Counted from the stretch's first letter, positions 8,735 through 16,956 are shown. The stretch: 64,000 bases of DNA from Pseudomonas fluorescens (GCF_004683905.1 NZ_CP038438.1:4712001-4776000); one strand, 5' to 3'. Program-made: numbers and translations. The notes: generated from the sequence alone by a model not told the origin.

Positions 8735-8758
8735 ACAACTGTCAGACCTGACAGTTGT
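8735..8758 (+). promoter_or_regulatory. LuxR/las-box-like dyad upstream of the delta-60 genes
   Basis: The arms ACAACTGTCAG and CTGACAGTTGT are perfect 11-bp inverted repeats around AC. The core CTGTCAGACCTGACAG (8739-8754) differs at one base from the perfect palindrome before the TcB gene. A TTTTAAT -10-like element follows 22 bp after the core. It lies just past the pykA terminator and 128 bp before the ATG at 8882. Confidence 0.6.
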
Positions 8759-8881
8759 GCCACTGACGCTGGAAGCTTTTAATCGAAACTCGTCCGATCA
8801 TTAATCTTCAGAGTTTTTACGCTTTTCTATCGTGCAATGAACTGACGACCTGTTTTTCCGCAATTGCACGAGGTCGAAAAA

Positions 8882-10155
8882 ATGACGAGTCAAAAAACTT
8901 ACGGCGGGATGCTCGATACCAATTTCGGCGACAAAGGAATTGTGACGATAGTCAACGGAAATCCGGACTACGGAACTATCCATATCAAACAACTGCTGGT
9001 AAAGGATTCCTGGATCTATTTCGGCGGGCATTCCTCCAAAGGCAATTTCAGCTACTTCACCCTGGGCCGCCTGGATCTAAATGGCGATCCTGATCTTGAT
9101 TATGGCGAGAACGGTTTATTCCAACACCCGCTTCCCGAGTTTTCCGGCCTTTCCTCGTTTGCTTTGCAAGATGGCAGGATTATCGTTAACGCCGAATCCA
9201 AATCGTCTATTTCTACCAACTTTTCGTATTTTTACCGATTGGAAGCAAATGGATCACTGGATAAAACCTTTGGCGAAGATGGCCAGGTTTGTCTGGAACT
9301 CGGTTCGCTATCCACGCAACCAATTGAAGTTCTGAAAAACTCCGCCGCTGACCAGACGGGTATGGTGATCTTGCGTGACGGCAAGATTCTCACTATTCAT
9401 TACTATGGATGGATCATACGCCTGACGCCGCAGGGAGCTCCGGACACAACTTTCTCCCTTACAGGCTTCATCCATATCAAAAACCCTCATAATCCAACGA
9501 GTCTGTTGCAGAGCTTGCTGGTTGACGATACGCAAGAGAAATATGTGGTTGGAGGCTTGACGCTCGCCGCATCAAGTCACCATGCCATGCTTGCATGCTT
9601 GCCTGCTTGCATGATAATGGTAAGCCCGATGAATCGTTTGGCTGGATGAAAAATGGTTTCGTGGTGTTCGATATACGTGCATCAGAATTCAAACAACTTG
9701 TGCGACAGCACAATGGAGGGATTCTTGGGGTTGGTGAAGCGGGAACATCTTCAGATATCAAAGCGTTGCTGATCAGCTCCGAGCCCAATGGTGAACCGAA
9801 CATTCAATTCAATCAGGGTCGACCGTTGCTGACGGCCCTGGCCAAGGAAACACAGTGGGAGGCCGGTGCATTTCAAGAGGACGGCCGGTCTGTTGTCGTG
9901 GGGTCGACAGGCACTTTCACGCCCATGACTCACCAGCTTGTCGTGGCCCGCTTTAACAGCAACGGGACACTGGATGCCAACTTTGGTAATGGAGAGGGTT
10001 ACGTCAAACAAACTCTGCCAACCGATGGAAAAGGAACGTATATGGCCAGCATTGCCTTTCAGTCCGATGAAAAAATCCTCGTGAGCGCCATTCCCTTTGT
10101 GTTGAGAGACGAGGAGCCTGGATATCCAATGATCTTGCGGTACTTGCCTAACTGA
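8882..10155 (+). pseudogene. Delta-60 repeat protein, frameshifted by an 8-bp duplication
   Basis: Two overlapping frames (8882-9649 and 9595-10155) together encode one delta-60 repeat protein of about 421 residues. Seven repeats are visible, such as GMLDTNFGDKGIV, GSLDKTFGEDGQV, GAPDTTFSLTGFI, GKPDESFGWMKNGF and GTLDANFGNGEGY; seven suggests a seven-bladed propeller. The frame breaks inside a run of ATGCTTGC, ATGCTTGC, CTGCTTGC at 9587-9610, and removing one 8-bp unit restores HAMLACLHDNGKPDESF in one frame. As written the product stops at 9649 after about 255 residues and loses the last three repeats. ATG 8882 has GAGG 8 bp upstream and gives MTSQ, the same start as the next gene. There is no signal peptide. 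It may be a switchable gene rather than a dead one. Confidence 0.75.
9587..9610 (+). repeat. Three-unit 8-bp tandem tract at the frameshift point
   Basis: The units are ATGCTTGC (9587-9594), ATGCTTGC (9595-9602) and CTGCTTGC (9603-9610). Two units leave the delta-60 reading frame open; three, as here, shift it by +2. Confidence 0.85.
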
Positions 10156-10215
10156 AGGGCAATGCCCTGAGTAATTCCGGTAAACATTGTTGCTCCTCAT
10201 CTCAAGGAAATGGCC

Positions 10216-11586
10216 ATGACTTCCCAACAGTCGAGTTCCTCACTTATGTCCGGCAAGCTTGATCCTGAATTTGGTAAAGACGGATTTAAGTATCTGACTT
10301 CACCGCTTCCTGACTATCCGAAATACCATTCAACCGTGGTCGCGGTAGGGCCTGATGACATGATTTACGTCGCTGGCGAGGCGTACGGCGACCATGGCGC
10401 GTTCCACACGGTCACCCGTCTTGATCAGCGTGGCGCTATCGACGAGAGCTTCGGCAACAACGGGTTTTTCTATAGCGAAACTATTGGCACTCATCGAGCC
10501 GACTTTCCCGCTGAGCAAATTGTTTTCTCAGAAGGAAAAATCCTGGTGAGCGGAGAAATGGGTTACTACAACGAAGGTCCAAGATACGACAAAGCCATAA
10601 TCCGTTTTAATTTGAACGGCACAATTGATGAGACATTTGGCGACAAAGGAGCGTTCATTTTCTATACCCCTGACGTAAGTGAGGCTTCATCAAACAAAGA
10701 CGCTTACAATGAAAAACGTCAGAAAATCGCCGACTCGAGACTACTCAAACATTCCAAATCGAATACAACTACACCTTCCACTTCCAATTTAATGATGCTT
10801 GCCGATGGACGTCTTTTGTTACTCCATGAGTCTGGCTCTTTCTTTGAAAGTTGCAGCTTTATAATCCGTGTTACCCAAGATGGAAAACTTGACACAACAT
10901 TTAATAAAACCGGCTTCATCAAAGTCGCTCATGACAAGTTTAATTTTACTCTGCTTAGAAGCCTCACGGTCACCAGTACAGGCGACTACATTAGTGCCGG
11001 CATCGTCAGGCACGAGTACGGGGGCATCCCTGAAGCCGTTGTTCTGGTAAAACATGATGAAGAGGGGCAACTGATCACTGACTTTCAAACGGACGGATTC
11101 AAGTTAATAAAACCCAGTAATACAAACAGCTACTTCACTCTTTCAAGCACGAAAAATCAAACTAACAATCGCATCCTCTGCCTGGGTGCGAAAGTTGAAA
11201 GAGGCTCGACCAGCCATGAGGGCTTATTAATCAGCCTCGAAGAAAATGGCCACACCAATATTCAATTCAACGGCGGAGAGCCCGTTTTTTTCCGGCTCAA
11301 TTCAAAAGACACTTACTTCTCCAAAGCGGACTTTCTTTCTAGTGGAAAGTTTCTGGTTACGGGAATTACAAGAAAAGGCGACCTGAACCATTATGCGGTT
11401 ACTCGTTTTTTAGCCAACGGCGCTCACGATGAAGAATATGGCAATGGGGGCTGGTTTGAATACAGACAAACAATAGTTCCTTCCTACTACAGCTCAGTTA
11501 TTGCTCATGAAAAAATCATAATGTCGTCATTCCCCGATGATGGTGATTTAGGCAGACGTCCTATTGCACGCGGATTAATGTCTTGA
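10216..11586 (+). CDS. Delta-60 repeat protein, intact paralogue
   Basis: The protein has 456 residues and seven delta-60 type repeats: GKLDPEFGKDGFKYL, GAIDESFGNNGFFY, GTIDETFGDKGAFI, GKLDTTFNKTGFIK, GQLITDFQTDGFKL, GHTNIQFNGGEPVF and GAHDEEYGNGGWFEY. Delta-60 repeats are predicted to build beta-propellers, and seven units suit one closed propeller (inference). No signal peptide or membrane segment is seen. It starts 60 bp after its frameshifted paralogue with AAGGA before ATG 10216 (MTSQ start in both), so the pair is probably one transcript under the dyad at 8735. Base composition is clearly more AT-rich than pykA or fumarase (for example 10680-11200), a sign of acquisition. The function is unknown; the regulatory dyad links it to the Tc genes. 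Confidence 0.75.
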   Translation: MTSQQSSSSLMSGKLDPEFGKDGFKYLTSPLPDYPKYHSTVVAVGPDDMIYVAGEAYGDHGAFHTVTRLDQRGAIDESFGNNGFFYSETIGTHRADFPAEQIVFSEGKILVSGEMGYYNEGPRYDKAIIRFNLNGTIDETFGDKGAFIFYTPDVSEASSNKDAYNEKRQKIADSRLLKHSKSNTTTPSTSNLMMLADGRLLLLHESGSFFESCSFIIRVTQDGKLDTTFNKTGFIKVAHDKFNFTLLRSLTVTSTGDYISAGIVRHEYGGIPEAVVLVKHDEEGQLITDFQTDGFKLIKPSNTNSYFTLSSTKNQTNNRILCLGAKVERGSTSHEGLLISLEENGHTNIQFNGGEPVFFRLNSKDTYFSKADFLSSGKFLVTGITRKGDLNHYAVTRFLANGAHDEEYGNGGWFEYRQTIVPSYYSSVIAHEKIIMSSFPDDGDLGRRPIARGLMS

Positions 11587-11592
11587 CTCATC

Positions 11593-11624
11593 AAAGCCCC
11601 GGCATGTGAATGCCGGGTCTTTTT
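11593..11624 (+). terminator. Intrinsic terminator after the delta-60 pair, near-copy of the pykA terminator
   Basis: The stem CCCGGCAT / ATGCCGGG with loop GTGA-like is followed by TCTTTTT. It shares all but one base over AAAGCCCCGGCATG(T/C)GAATGCCGGG with the pykA terminator at 8672-8706, so the 2.9-kb accessory block sits between two copies of one terminator. Confidence 0.8.
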
Positions 11625-11660
11625 GCATTCTGAGCTAAAAGATGCGGCGTCTATTCTGCC

Positions 11661-11758
11661 CTCATCGCTGACAAGCCAGCTCCCACAAGGCTCGGCGGCG
11701 ATCACGGATTTTGCATCCACCACAAAAACTGTGAGAGCTGGCTTGCCAGCGATGAGGC
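11661..11758. repeat. REPIN (variant, GACAAGCCAGCTCCCAC type)
   Basis: CTCATCGCTGACAAGCCAGC (11661 onward) and its facing copy GAGAGCTGGCTTGCCAGCGA (ending 11758) form a doublet around about 50 bp. The arm sequence differs from the other REP groups in the window. Confidence 0.75.
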
Positions 11759-11778
11759 CGTCCAGATCAGCGAAGATC

Positions 11779-12528
11779 TCAGTGCCGCTTGATAAACCCG
11801 GTCAACGCCGCTAATGCCTCCGGTGAGCGCAAGCGCTGGGTGAACAGTGCGCCCTCCTCCTCGATCACCTTACGGATCAATTCGCGATCCGGCGCTCGCA
11901 TCAATTGCTTGCTGATACGCACCGCTTCGGCCGGTAGCTCGTCGAAACGCAACGCCATCTCCCGCGCCTTGTTCAGTGCCGCTTCGCCGCTGCCCAACGC
12001 CTCGCTGGCAATGCCCCACTGCGCCGCCTGTTCACCGCTGAATCCTTCGCCGAGCAGCAACAGCTCCGCCGCTTTCGCGTGTCCGAGCAAACGCGGCAGG
12101 ATCAGGCTGGAACCGAACTCCGGGCACAGCCCGAGGTTGACGAATGGCATGCGCAACCGCGCATCGCGGCTGACGTAGACCAGATCGCAATGCAGCAACA
12201 ACGTGGTACCGATGCCCACCGCCGCGCCGGCCACGGCGGCGATCACCGGTTTGCGGCATTCAAGCAGGTTGAGCATGAAGTGGAACACCGGGCTGTCGAG
12301 GTCGCTCGGCGGTTGCTGGATGAAGTCGGCGATGTCGTTGCCGGCGGTGAAGCACTCGGCACCGCCGGTGATCAGCACGGCGTTGATTTCAGGATCGTTG
12401 TCGGCCTGCTTCAGGGCCTCGGCGAGGCGACTGTACATCGCGCGGGTCAGGGCGTTTTTCTTGTCCGGACGGTTGAGCCGCAGGGTGAGCAAACCGCGTT
12501 CGCGTTCCAGCAGGATGGCTTCGGTCAT
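11779..12528 (-). CDS. Enoyl-CoA hydratase/isomerase family protein
   Basis: The 249-residue crotonase-fold protein has LNRPDKKNAL, the oxyanion-hole segment GGAECFTAGNDIADF, and VIAAVAGAAVGIGTTLLLHCDLVYVSRDARLRMPFVNLGLCPEFGSS. These carry the usual acyl-CoA pocket residues, with Glu in the CPEFGSS segment as a likely catalytic acid. It probably hydrates or isomerises enoyl-CoA esters in fatty or branched acid breakdown; the exact substrate cannot be told. ATG 12528 is chosen because MTEAILLERERG begins the fold; the upstream extension reads through REP DNA. It lies next to a ferredoxin reductase gene, matching the order I recall for P. aeruginosa PA4330-PA4331. Confidence 0.85.
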   Translation of the reverse strand: MTEAILLERERGLLTLRLNRPDKKNALTRAMYSRLAEALKQADNDPEINAVLITGGAECFTAGNDIADFIQQPPSDLDSPVFHFMLNLLECRKPVIAAVAGAAVGIGTTLLLHCDLVYVSRDARLRMPFVNLGLCPEFGSSLILPRLLGHAKAAELLLLGEGFSGEQAAQWGIASEALGSGEAALNKAREMALRFDELPAEAVRISKQLMRAPDRELIRKVIEEEGALFTQRLRSPEALAALTGFIKRH

Positions 12529-12562
12529 GGCGTGTCTCAACATGGCTGGTTTAAGAGGTTCT

Positions 12563-12658
12563 CTGTGGCGAGGGGATTCATCCCCGATTGAGTGCGCAGC
12601 GCTCACAATTTTTTGGGGCCGCTACGCAGCCCATCGGGGATAAATCCCCTCGCCACAG
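12563..12658. repeat. REPIN (GGCGAGGGGATTTATCCCCGA type)
   Basis: CTGTGGCGAGGGGATTCATC at 12563 and its facing copy ending CGCCACAG at 12658 enclose a short spacer. The same family recurs at 39354-39487 and 53318-53450. Confidence 0.85.
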
Positions 12659-12686
12659 AAGTTCACCTTCACACGAGATTCAGCGC

Positions 12687-13622
12687 TCAACCGCGGGACA
12701 AAAACACATCGGCCAGCAGTTGATTGCGCGGCAGTCCGGCCAGGTACAGACGCTTGGCAAACGCATCGACGCTGGCAGTCGAGCCGCAGACTAAGGCCAG
12801 GGTTTGCCGGGAAACAAGGCGCAGTTGCGCCAAAGCGGCGGCTGAGTCGGCCGCCGTCCACAGCTCGACGCTGAGGTTTTCGCGCTGCGCAGCAAGCGCC
12901 GCCAGGGGTTTGGCCAGATAGTGCTCGCGCTCGTCATGGGCCAGGTGAATGACGCGGATGGCGCCCTGATGATCCTGGCGCAAGGCTTCGCGCAGCACGC
13001 CGAACAATGGCCCCAGCCCGGTACCGGCCGCCAGCAGCCACAGCGGGCGCGAGTGCCAGTCCGGGTCGTAATGCAGCGCGCCGCCACGCAGTTCGCCGAG
13101 GCGGATCGGGTCGCCGATCTGCAGGCGCCGCGCCGCATCGCTGAATTCGCCGGGCTGGCGACAGTCGAGGTGAAATTCGAGAAAACGGTCTTCCTGCGGC
13201 AGGCTCGCCAGCGAATACGGCCGGGCGATATGGTTGATCCACAGCACCAGATGCTGCCCGGCGCTGTAGCGCAGTGGTCGCTGCGGGGTCAGGCGCAAAC
13301 GCAGGACGTTATCGCTGAGCCAGTCCAGCGCCTCGACCACCGCCGGGCGCCCGTCGGTGACGGGGTCGAAGGTGTGTACCTGCAAATCTTCCGTGACCTG
13401 ACACTGACAAGCCAGCCGCCAGCCTTGCTGGCGCTGTTCGGCGCTCAAGGCATCCGGGCGACTGTCGGCGGGCAAGCCGCTCACGCACTGCACCAGACAG
13501 GCATGGCAACTGCCGGCGCGGCAGCTGTAAGGCACCGCGACGCCGTGCTGATTCAGCGCGTCGAGCAAATTGCTGCCCGCCGCCACCGGCCATTGCCGAT
13601 CACCGACGCGAAGTTCAGGCAT
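12687..13622 (-). CDS. 2Fe-2S ferredoxin / FAD-NAD(P) reductase fusion (CDP-6-deoxy-delta-3,4-glucoseen reductase-like)
   Basis: The 311-residue protein opens with a plant-type [2Fe-2S] domain containing CRAGSCHACLVQC (Cx4CxxC) and a later Cys in LACQC. A ferredoxin-NADP+ reductase module follows, with RPYSLAS (FAD binding), LLAAGTGLGPLFGVLRE (nucleotide binding) and C-terminal LVCGS. It would pass electrons from NAD(P)H through FAD and Fe-S to an unknown oxygenase or reductase. The start ATG 13622 has GGGAGA upstream and lies within the end of the diguanylate cyclase gene (8-bp overlap ATGCCTGA), so the two are co-translated. The partner enzyme is not evident; the enoyl-CoA hydratase gene follows after a REPIN. 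Confidence 0.85.
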   Translation of the reverse strand: MPELRVGDRQWPVAAGSNLLDALNQHGVAVPYSCRAGSCHACLVQCVSGLPADSRPDALSAEQRQQGWRLACQCQVTEDLQVHTFDPVTDGRPAVVEALDWLSDNVLRLRLTPQRPLRYSAGQHLVLWINHIARPYSLASLPQEDRFLEFHLDCRQPGEFSDAARRLQIGDPIRLGELRGGALHYDPDWHSRPLWLLAAGTGLGPLFGVLREALRQDHQGAIRVIHLAHDEREHYLAKPLAALAAQRENLSVELWTAADSAAALAQLRLVSRQTLALVCGSTASVDAFAKRLYLAGLPRNQLLADVFLSRG

Positions 13623-14733
13623 CCACATTCTCCCATGCCGCTGCACAACGATTGCGCCCGTCGCGCTTGGCCCGGTACAGCGCCTGATCGGCACGCTGCA
13701 AGGCGTCGTCCAGATCATCGCCCAGCCCCAGCAAGGTCATGCCTGCCGACAGACTCAGGCTGCGCACATTCAGGCCCACCAGTTCGACGTCGGTGAAGGC
13801 GATGCGCAGACGTTCACAACAGGCCGTCAGGCGTTCGGCATCGCAGTCGGGCAGCAACACCACGAACTCCTCGCCACCGTAACGCGCCAGCACGTCGCCG
13901 TCACGCAGGCAGGCACCCGCCACGCCAGCGAACGCCTGCAACACCTGATCGCCCGCGGCATGGCCGTGCAGGTCGTTGATGCGTTTGAAGTGATCGAGGT
14001 CGATCAGCGCCAGACCATGCACCACGCCTGGCTCCATCTCCGCCAGTTCCCGTGAGGCCAGGCGCAGAAAATGCCGGCGATTGAACAGCCCGGTCAGCTC
14101 ATCGGTGGCCACCAGATCTTCGAGCTGGCGCATCATCCCGCGCAGGGTGTCCTGATGCGCCTGCAAGGCAAACCGGCGCTGGCGCATGCGTTGCCGTGAA
14201 ACCTGGACGAAGCGTGCATAAATCACCAGCCACGCCAGCACCATCGCCAGAATGCACACCTGCAACGCCGCCAGCGCCGGATCCGGCAGACGGAAGTGGT
14301 AGCCGTCCCAGAGGGTGATCGCACAGAAACTGAAGAACACCAGCAGCGCGCAACGAATGAAGGCGCGCCGGGTTAAATGAAACAGGCCGAACAGCAGGAT
14401 CAGCACGTAGAACACCAGAAACGCGCCGCGTGCTTCATCCAGATGGGCGATCAGCCAGGTCTGCCAGCCGAGCCCGAGCAGCACTTGCGCTTCGGTCAGG
14501 CTGGGGTCGGCAAAGCGCTGGTTGCGCCCGGACCAGAACAGCGTAAACAACGTCGCCTGGCAGATCACCACCAGCGCGCTGCCGATGGCCACGCTGTTCA
14601 ATGATTGCGGGTAATGCCCGGTGAAAAACGCCAGCCACAGCAGCAGCAAAGCCAATCCATAGGTGGCTGCGGCGAGGGCAAAGCGCTTGAGCAAAAGACG
14701 TTGAATGGCGTTATGGGTCAATCGTTGACTCAC
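13615..14733 (-). CDS. sadC: Membrane diguanylate cyclase, SadC-like
   Basis: The 372-residue protein has five or six hydrophobic helices in the first 190 residues (for example LALLLLWLAFFTGHY, AFLVFYVLILLFGLFHL, VCILAMVLAWLVIYARFV) and a C-terminal GGDEF domain. The domain carries DELTGLFNRRHF, DLDHFKRINDLHGHAAGD and an intact RYGGEEF at residues 284-290. It should make c-di-GMP from two GTP at the inner membrane and promote attachment. No RxxD inhibitory site is obvious before GGEEF (LRDGDVLARYGGEEF). Its position between pykA / enoyl-CoA hydratase / ferredoxin reductase and fumarase matches sadC (PA4332) of P. aeruginosa, but it is shorter than the 487 residues I recall there, so the name rests on synteny. 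Confidence 0.75.
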   Translation of the reverse strand: MSQRLTHNAIQRLLLKRFALAAATYGLALLLLWLAFFTGHYPQSLNSVAIGSALVVICQATLFTLFWSGRNQRFADPSLTEAQVLLGLGWQTWLIAHLDEARGAFLVFYVLILLFGLFHLTRRAFIRCALLVFFSFCAITLWDGYHFRLPDPALAALQVCILAMVLAWLVIYARFVQVSRQRMRQRRFALQAHQDTLRGMMRQLEDLVATDELTGLFNRRHFLRLASRELAEMEPGVVHGLALIDLDHFKRINDLHGHAAGDQVLQAFAGVAGACLRDGDVLARYGGEEFVVLLPDCDAERLTACCERLRIAFTDVELVGLNVRSLSLSAGMTLLGLGDDLDDALQRADQALYRAKRDGRNRCAAAWENVDA

Positions 14734-14857
14734 CGTGCGATAGGAGGCTGACCGAGTGTCCTACTCTACAGACCGGATGCCACTTTAGAGGGGCGGTCGA
14801 TAAATGACCACCGATTTTCGGGCTCGAAAATTGACGTCAAAAGTGTGGCCTCAAAAG

Positions 14858-15020
14858 CCCCTCACCCTAGCCCTCTCCCCGAGGGAGAGGGAACTGACCG
14901 CATTGTTTATTTGAGATACGCCGACCTGATACATCATGCCGAACTCAGGTTTTGAATTCGCCACAAATCGGCTCCCTTCCCCCCTCGCCCCCTTGGGGGA
15001 GAGGGCTGGGGTGAGGGGGT
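14858..15020. repeat. Palindromic repeat element (CCCTCACCCTAGCCCTCTCCC type)
   Basis: This fills most of the 509-bp gap before the fumarase gene. CCCCTCACCCTAGCCCTCTC at 14858 faces GAGAGGGCTGGGGTGAGGGG ending at 15020. Each arm is itself a small hairpin (CTCTCCCCGAGGGAGAG; CCCCCTTGGGGGAG). The middle holds ACTGACCGCATTGTTTATTT and GGTTTTGAATTCGCCACAAA. This looks like a miniature inverted-repeat element of a family seen in many proteobacteria. The rest of the gap shows only the fumarase upstream region. Confidence 0.7.
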
Positions 15021-15242
15021 GGGTATTGAAGTGCAAACCCGATGTTCGATATTCGCCCAACCATGCGACCAACGAATGACTGCCGACGCGTGTATGCCCG
15101 GAAGAGGCGCGGTATACTGCCGCGCCTTTTTAGCGTCGCGCCAGCAGCCCCGGCGTGCCTTGAAAGGTGCTTGCGACCGACCGATGCACCCAAGCTGCAA
15201 GCACCTTATTGAATGTTCCCGTCTTTTAGAGGAGCGCGACTC

Positions 15243-16766
15243 ATGACCGTGATCAAGCAAGATGACCTGATTCAGAGCGTTGCCGACGCCCTGCAATTCA
15301 TTTCCTACTACCACCCCGTGGACTTCATCCAGGCGATGCACGAAGCCTACCTGCGCGAAGAATCGCCAGCGGCCCGTGATTCGATCGCGCAGATCCTGAT
15401 CAACTCGCGCATGTGCGCCACCGGCCACCGGCCGATCTGCCAGGACACCGGCATCGTCACCGTGTTCGTGCGTGTGGGCATGGACGTACGTTGGGATGGC
15501 GCGACCATGAGCCTGGACGACATGATCAACGAAGGCGTGCGCCGCGCCTACAACCTGCCGGAAAACGTCCTGCGTGCCTCGATCCTCGCCGACCCGGCGG
15601 GCGCTCGCAAAAACACCAAGGACAACACCCCGGCAGTCATCCACTACTCCATCGTCCCGGGCAACACCGTGGAAGTGGACGTGGCGGCCAAGGGCGGCGG
15701 TTCCGAGAACAAGTCGAAAATGGCCATGCTCAATCCGTCCGACTCGATCGTTGACTGGGTGCTCAAGACCGTTCCGACCATGGGCGCTGGCTGGTGCCCA
15801 CCGGGCATGCTGGGCATCGGCATCGGCGGCACCGCCGAGAAAGCCGCAGTGATGGCCAAGGAAGTGTTGATGGAATCCATCGACATTCACGAACTGAAAG
15901 CCCGTGGCCCACAGAACCGTATCGAAGAGATCCGTCTGGAGCTGTTCGAGAAGGTCAACCAACTGGGCATCGGCGCCCAGGGCCTCGGTGGCCTGACCAC
16001 CGTGCTCGACGTGAAGATCATGGACTACCCGACCCACGCCGCCTCGCTGCCGGTGTGCATGATCCCGAACTGCGCCGCCACCCGTCACGCGCACTTCGTG
16101 CTCGACGGTTCCGGCCCGGCCTCGCTGGAAGCGCCATCGCTGGACGCCTACCCGGAAATCGTCTGGGAAGCCGGCCCGTCGGCCCGTCGCGTCAACCTCG
16201 ACACCCTGACCCCGGAAGAAGTGCAGAGCTGGAAGCCGGGCGAAACCGTCCTGCTCAACGGCAAGATGCTCACCGGTCGCGACGCGGCGCACAAGCGCAT
16301 GGTCGAGATGCTGAACAAGGGTGAAACCCTGCCGGTGGATCTGAAAGGCCGCTTTATCTACTACGTCGGCCCGGTTGATCCGGTCGGTGACGAAGTGGTT
16401 GGCCCGGCTGGCCCGACCACCGCGACGCGGATGGACAAGTTCACCCGTCAGATCCTTGAGCAGACCGGCCTGCTGGGCATGATCGGCAAGTCCGAACGTG
16501 GCCCGACCGCGATCGAAGCGATCAAGGACAACAAGGCCGTGTACCTGATGGCCGTGGGCGGCGCCGCTTATCTGGTGGCCCAGGCCATCAAGAAGTCCAA
16601 GGTGCTGGCCTTCGCCGAGCTGGGCATGGAAGCGATCTACGAGTTCGAGGTCAAGGACATGCCGGTCACCGTCGCGGTGGACAGCAACGGTGAGTCGGTA
16701 CACATCACCGGCCCGGCGATCTGGCAACAGAAGATCGCCGAAAGCCTGGCGGTAGAAGTGCAGTAA
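15243..16766 (+). CDS. Class I fumarate hydratase (4Fe-4S)
   Basis: The 507-residue protein has class I fumarase features in one chain: an alpha part with GHRPICQDTGIVTVFVRVG, MAMLNPSDSIVDWVLKTVPTMGAGWCPPGMLGIGIGGTAEKA and CMIPNCAATRHAHF (the three Fe-S cluster cysteines), and a beta part with GRDAAHKRM and YYVGPVDPVGDEVVGPAGPTTATRMD. It converts fumarate to malate in the citric acid cycle and uses an oxygen-labile [4Fe-4S] cluster. AGGAG precedes ATG 15243; the longer upstream frame is not needed. A strong terminator follows. The next transcription unit is the Tc operon. Confidence 0.95.
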   Translation: MTVIKQDDLIQSVADALQFISYYHPVDFIQAMHEAYLREESPAARDSIAQILINSRMCATGHRPICQDTGIVTVFVRVGMDVRWDGATMSLDDMINEGVRRAYNLPENVLRASILADPAGARKNTKDNTPAVIHYSIVPGNTVEVDVAAKGGGSENKSKMAMLNPSDSIVDWVLKTVPTMGAGWCPPGMLGIGIGGTAEKAAVMAKEVLMESIDIHELKARGPQNRIEEIRLELFEKVNQLGIGAQGLGGLTTVLDVKIMDYPTHAASLPVCMIPNCAATRHAHFVLDGSGPASLEAPSLDAYPEIVWEAGPSARRVNLDTLTPEEVQSWKPGETVLLNGKMLTGRDAAHKRMVEMLNKGETLPVDLKGRFIYYVGPVDPVGDEVVGPAGPTTATRMDKFTRQILEQTGLLGMIGKSERGPTAIEAIKDNKAVYLMAVGGAAYLVAQAIKKSKVLAFAELGMEAIYEFEVKDMPVTVAVDSNGESVHITGPAIWQQKIAESLAVEVQ

Positions 16767-16781
16767 GCGTTTCGCAGCTGT

Positions 16782-16821
16782 AAAAAGGCCGGCCCGTCAT
16801 ATGACGGGCCGGCTTTTTTTG
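16782..16821 (+). terminator. Intrinsic terminator of the fumarase gene
   Basis: The hairpin GGCCGGCCCGTCAT / ATGACGGGCCGGC is followed by seven Ts, 15 bp past the stop. It closes the fumarase unit before the Tc promoter region. Confidence 0.92.
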
Positions 16822-16869
16822 TGCCCGCCTGTCCGTGCGGGGCACCCTGCACATTAATGGCTCTTTGGC

Positions 16870-16889
16870 ACCTGTCAGATCTGACAGGT
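16870..16889 (+). promoter_or_regulatory. Perfect 20-bp LuxR/las-box-like palindrome upstream of TcB
   Basis: ACCTGTCAGATCTGACAGGT reads identically on both strands. It lies after the fumarase terminator and 67 bp before ATG 16957, with no T-run, so it is an operator rather than a terminator. From memory it resembles the strong las/rhl operator form ACCTGCCAGNTCTGGCAGGT. A weak -10 (TTGGTA) follows about 20 bp beyond the 16-bp core. Confidence 0.65.
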
Positions 16890-16956
16890 TACGAGATCTC
16901 CACTTGTTGGTAGCGTCTGTCCACGCACGTGCTTCGCGTGTGAAATGGATCCGACC

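Noticed and set aside
14934..16727. Minus-strand open frame opposite the fumarase gene (597 residues)
   Set aside because: Same shadow effect; composition is unlike a real protein and the fumarase reading is certain.
16870..16889. Palindrome read as a second fumarase terminator
   Set aside because: A strong terminator with T-run already ends at 16821; the palindrome has no T-run and its core recurs at other promoters.
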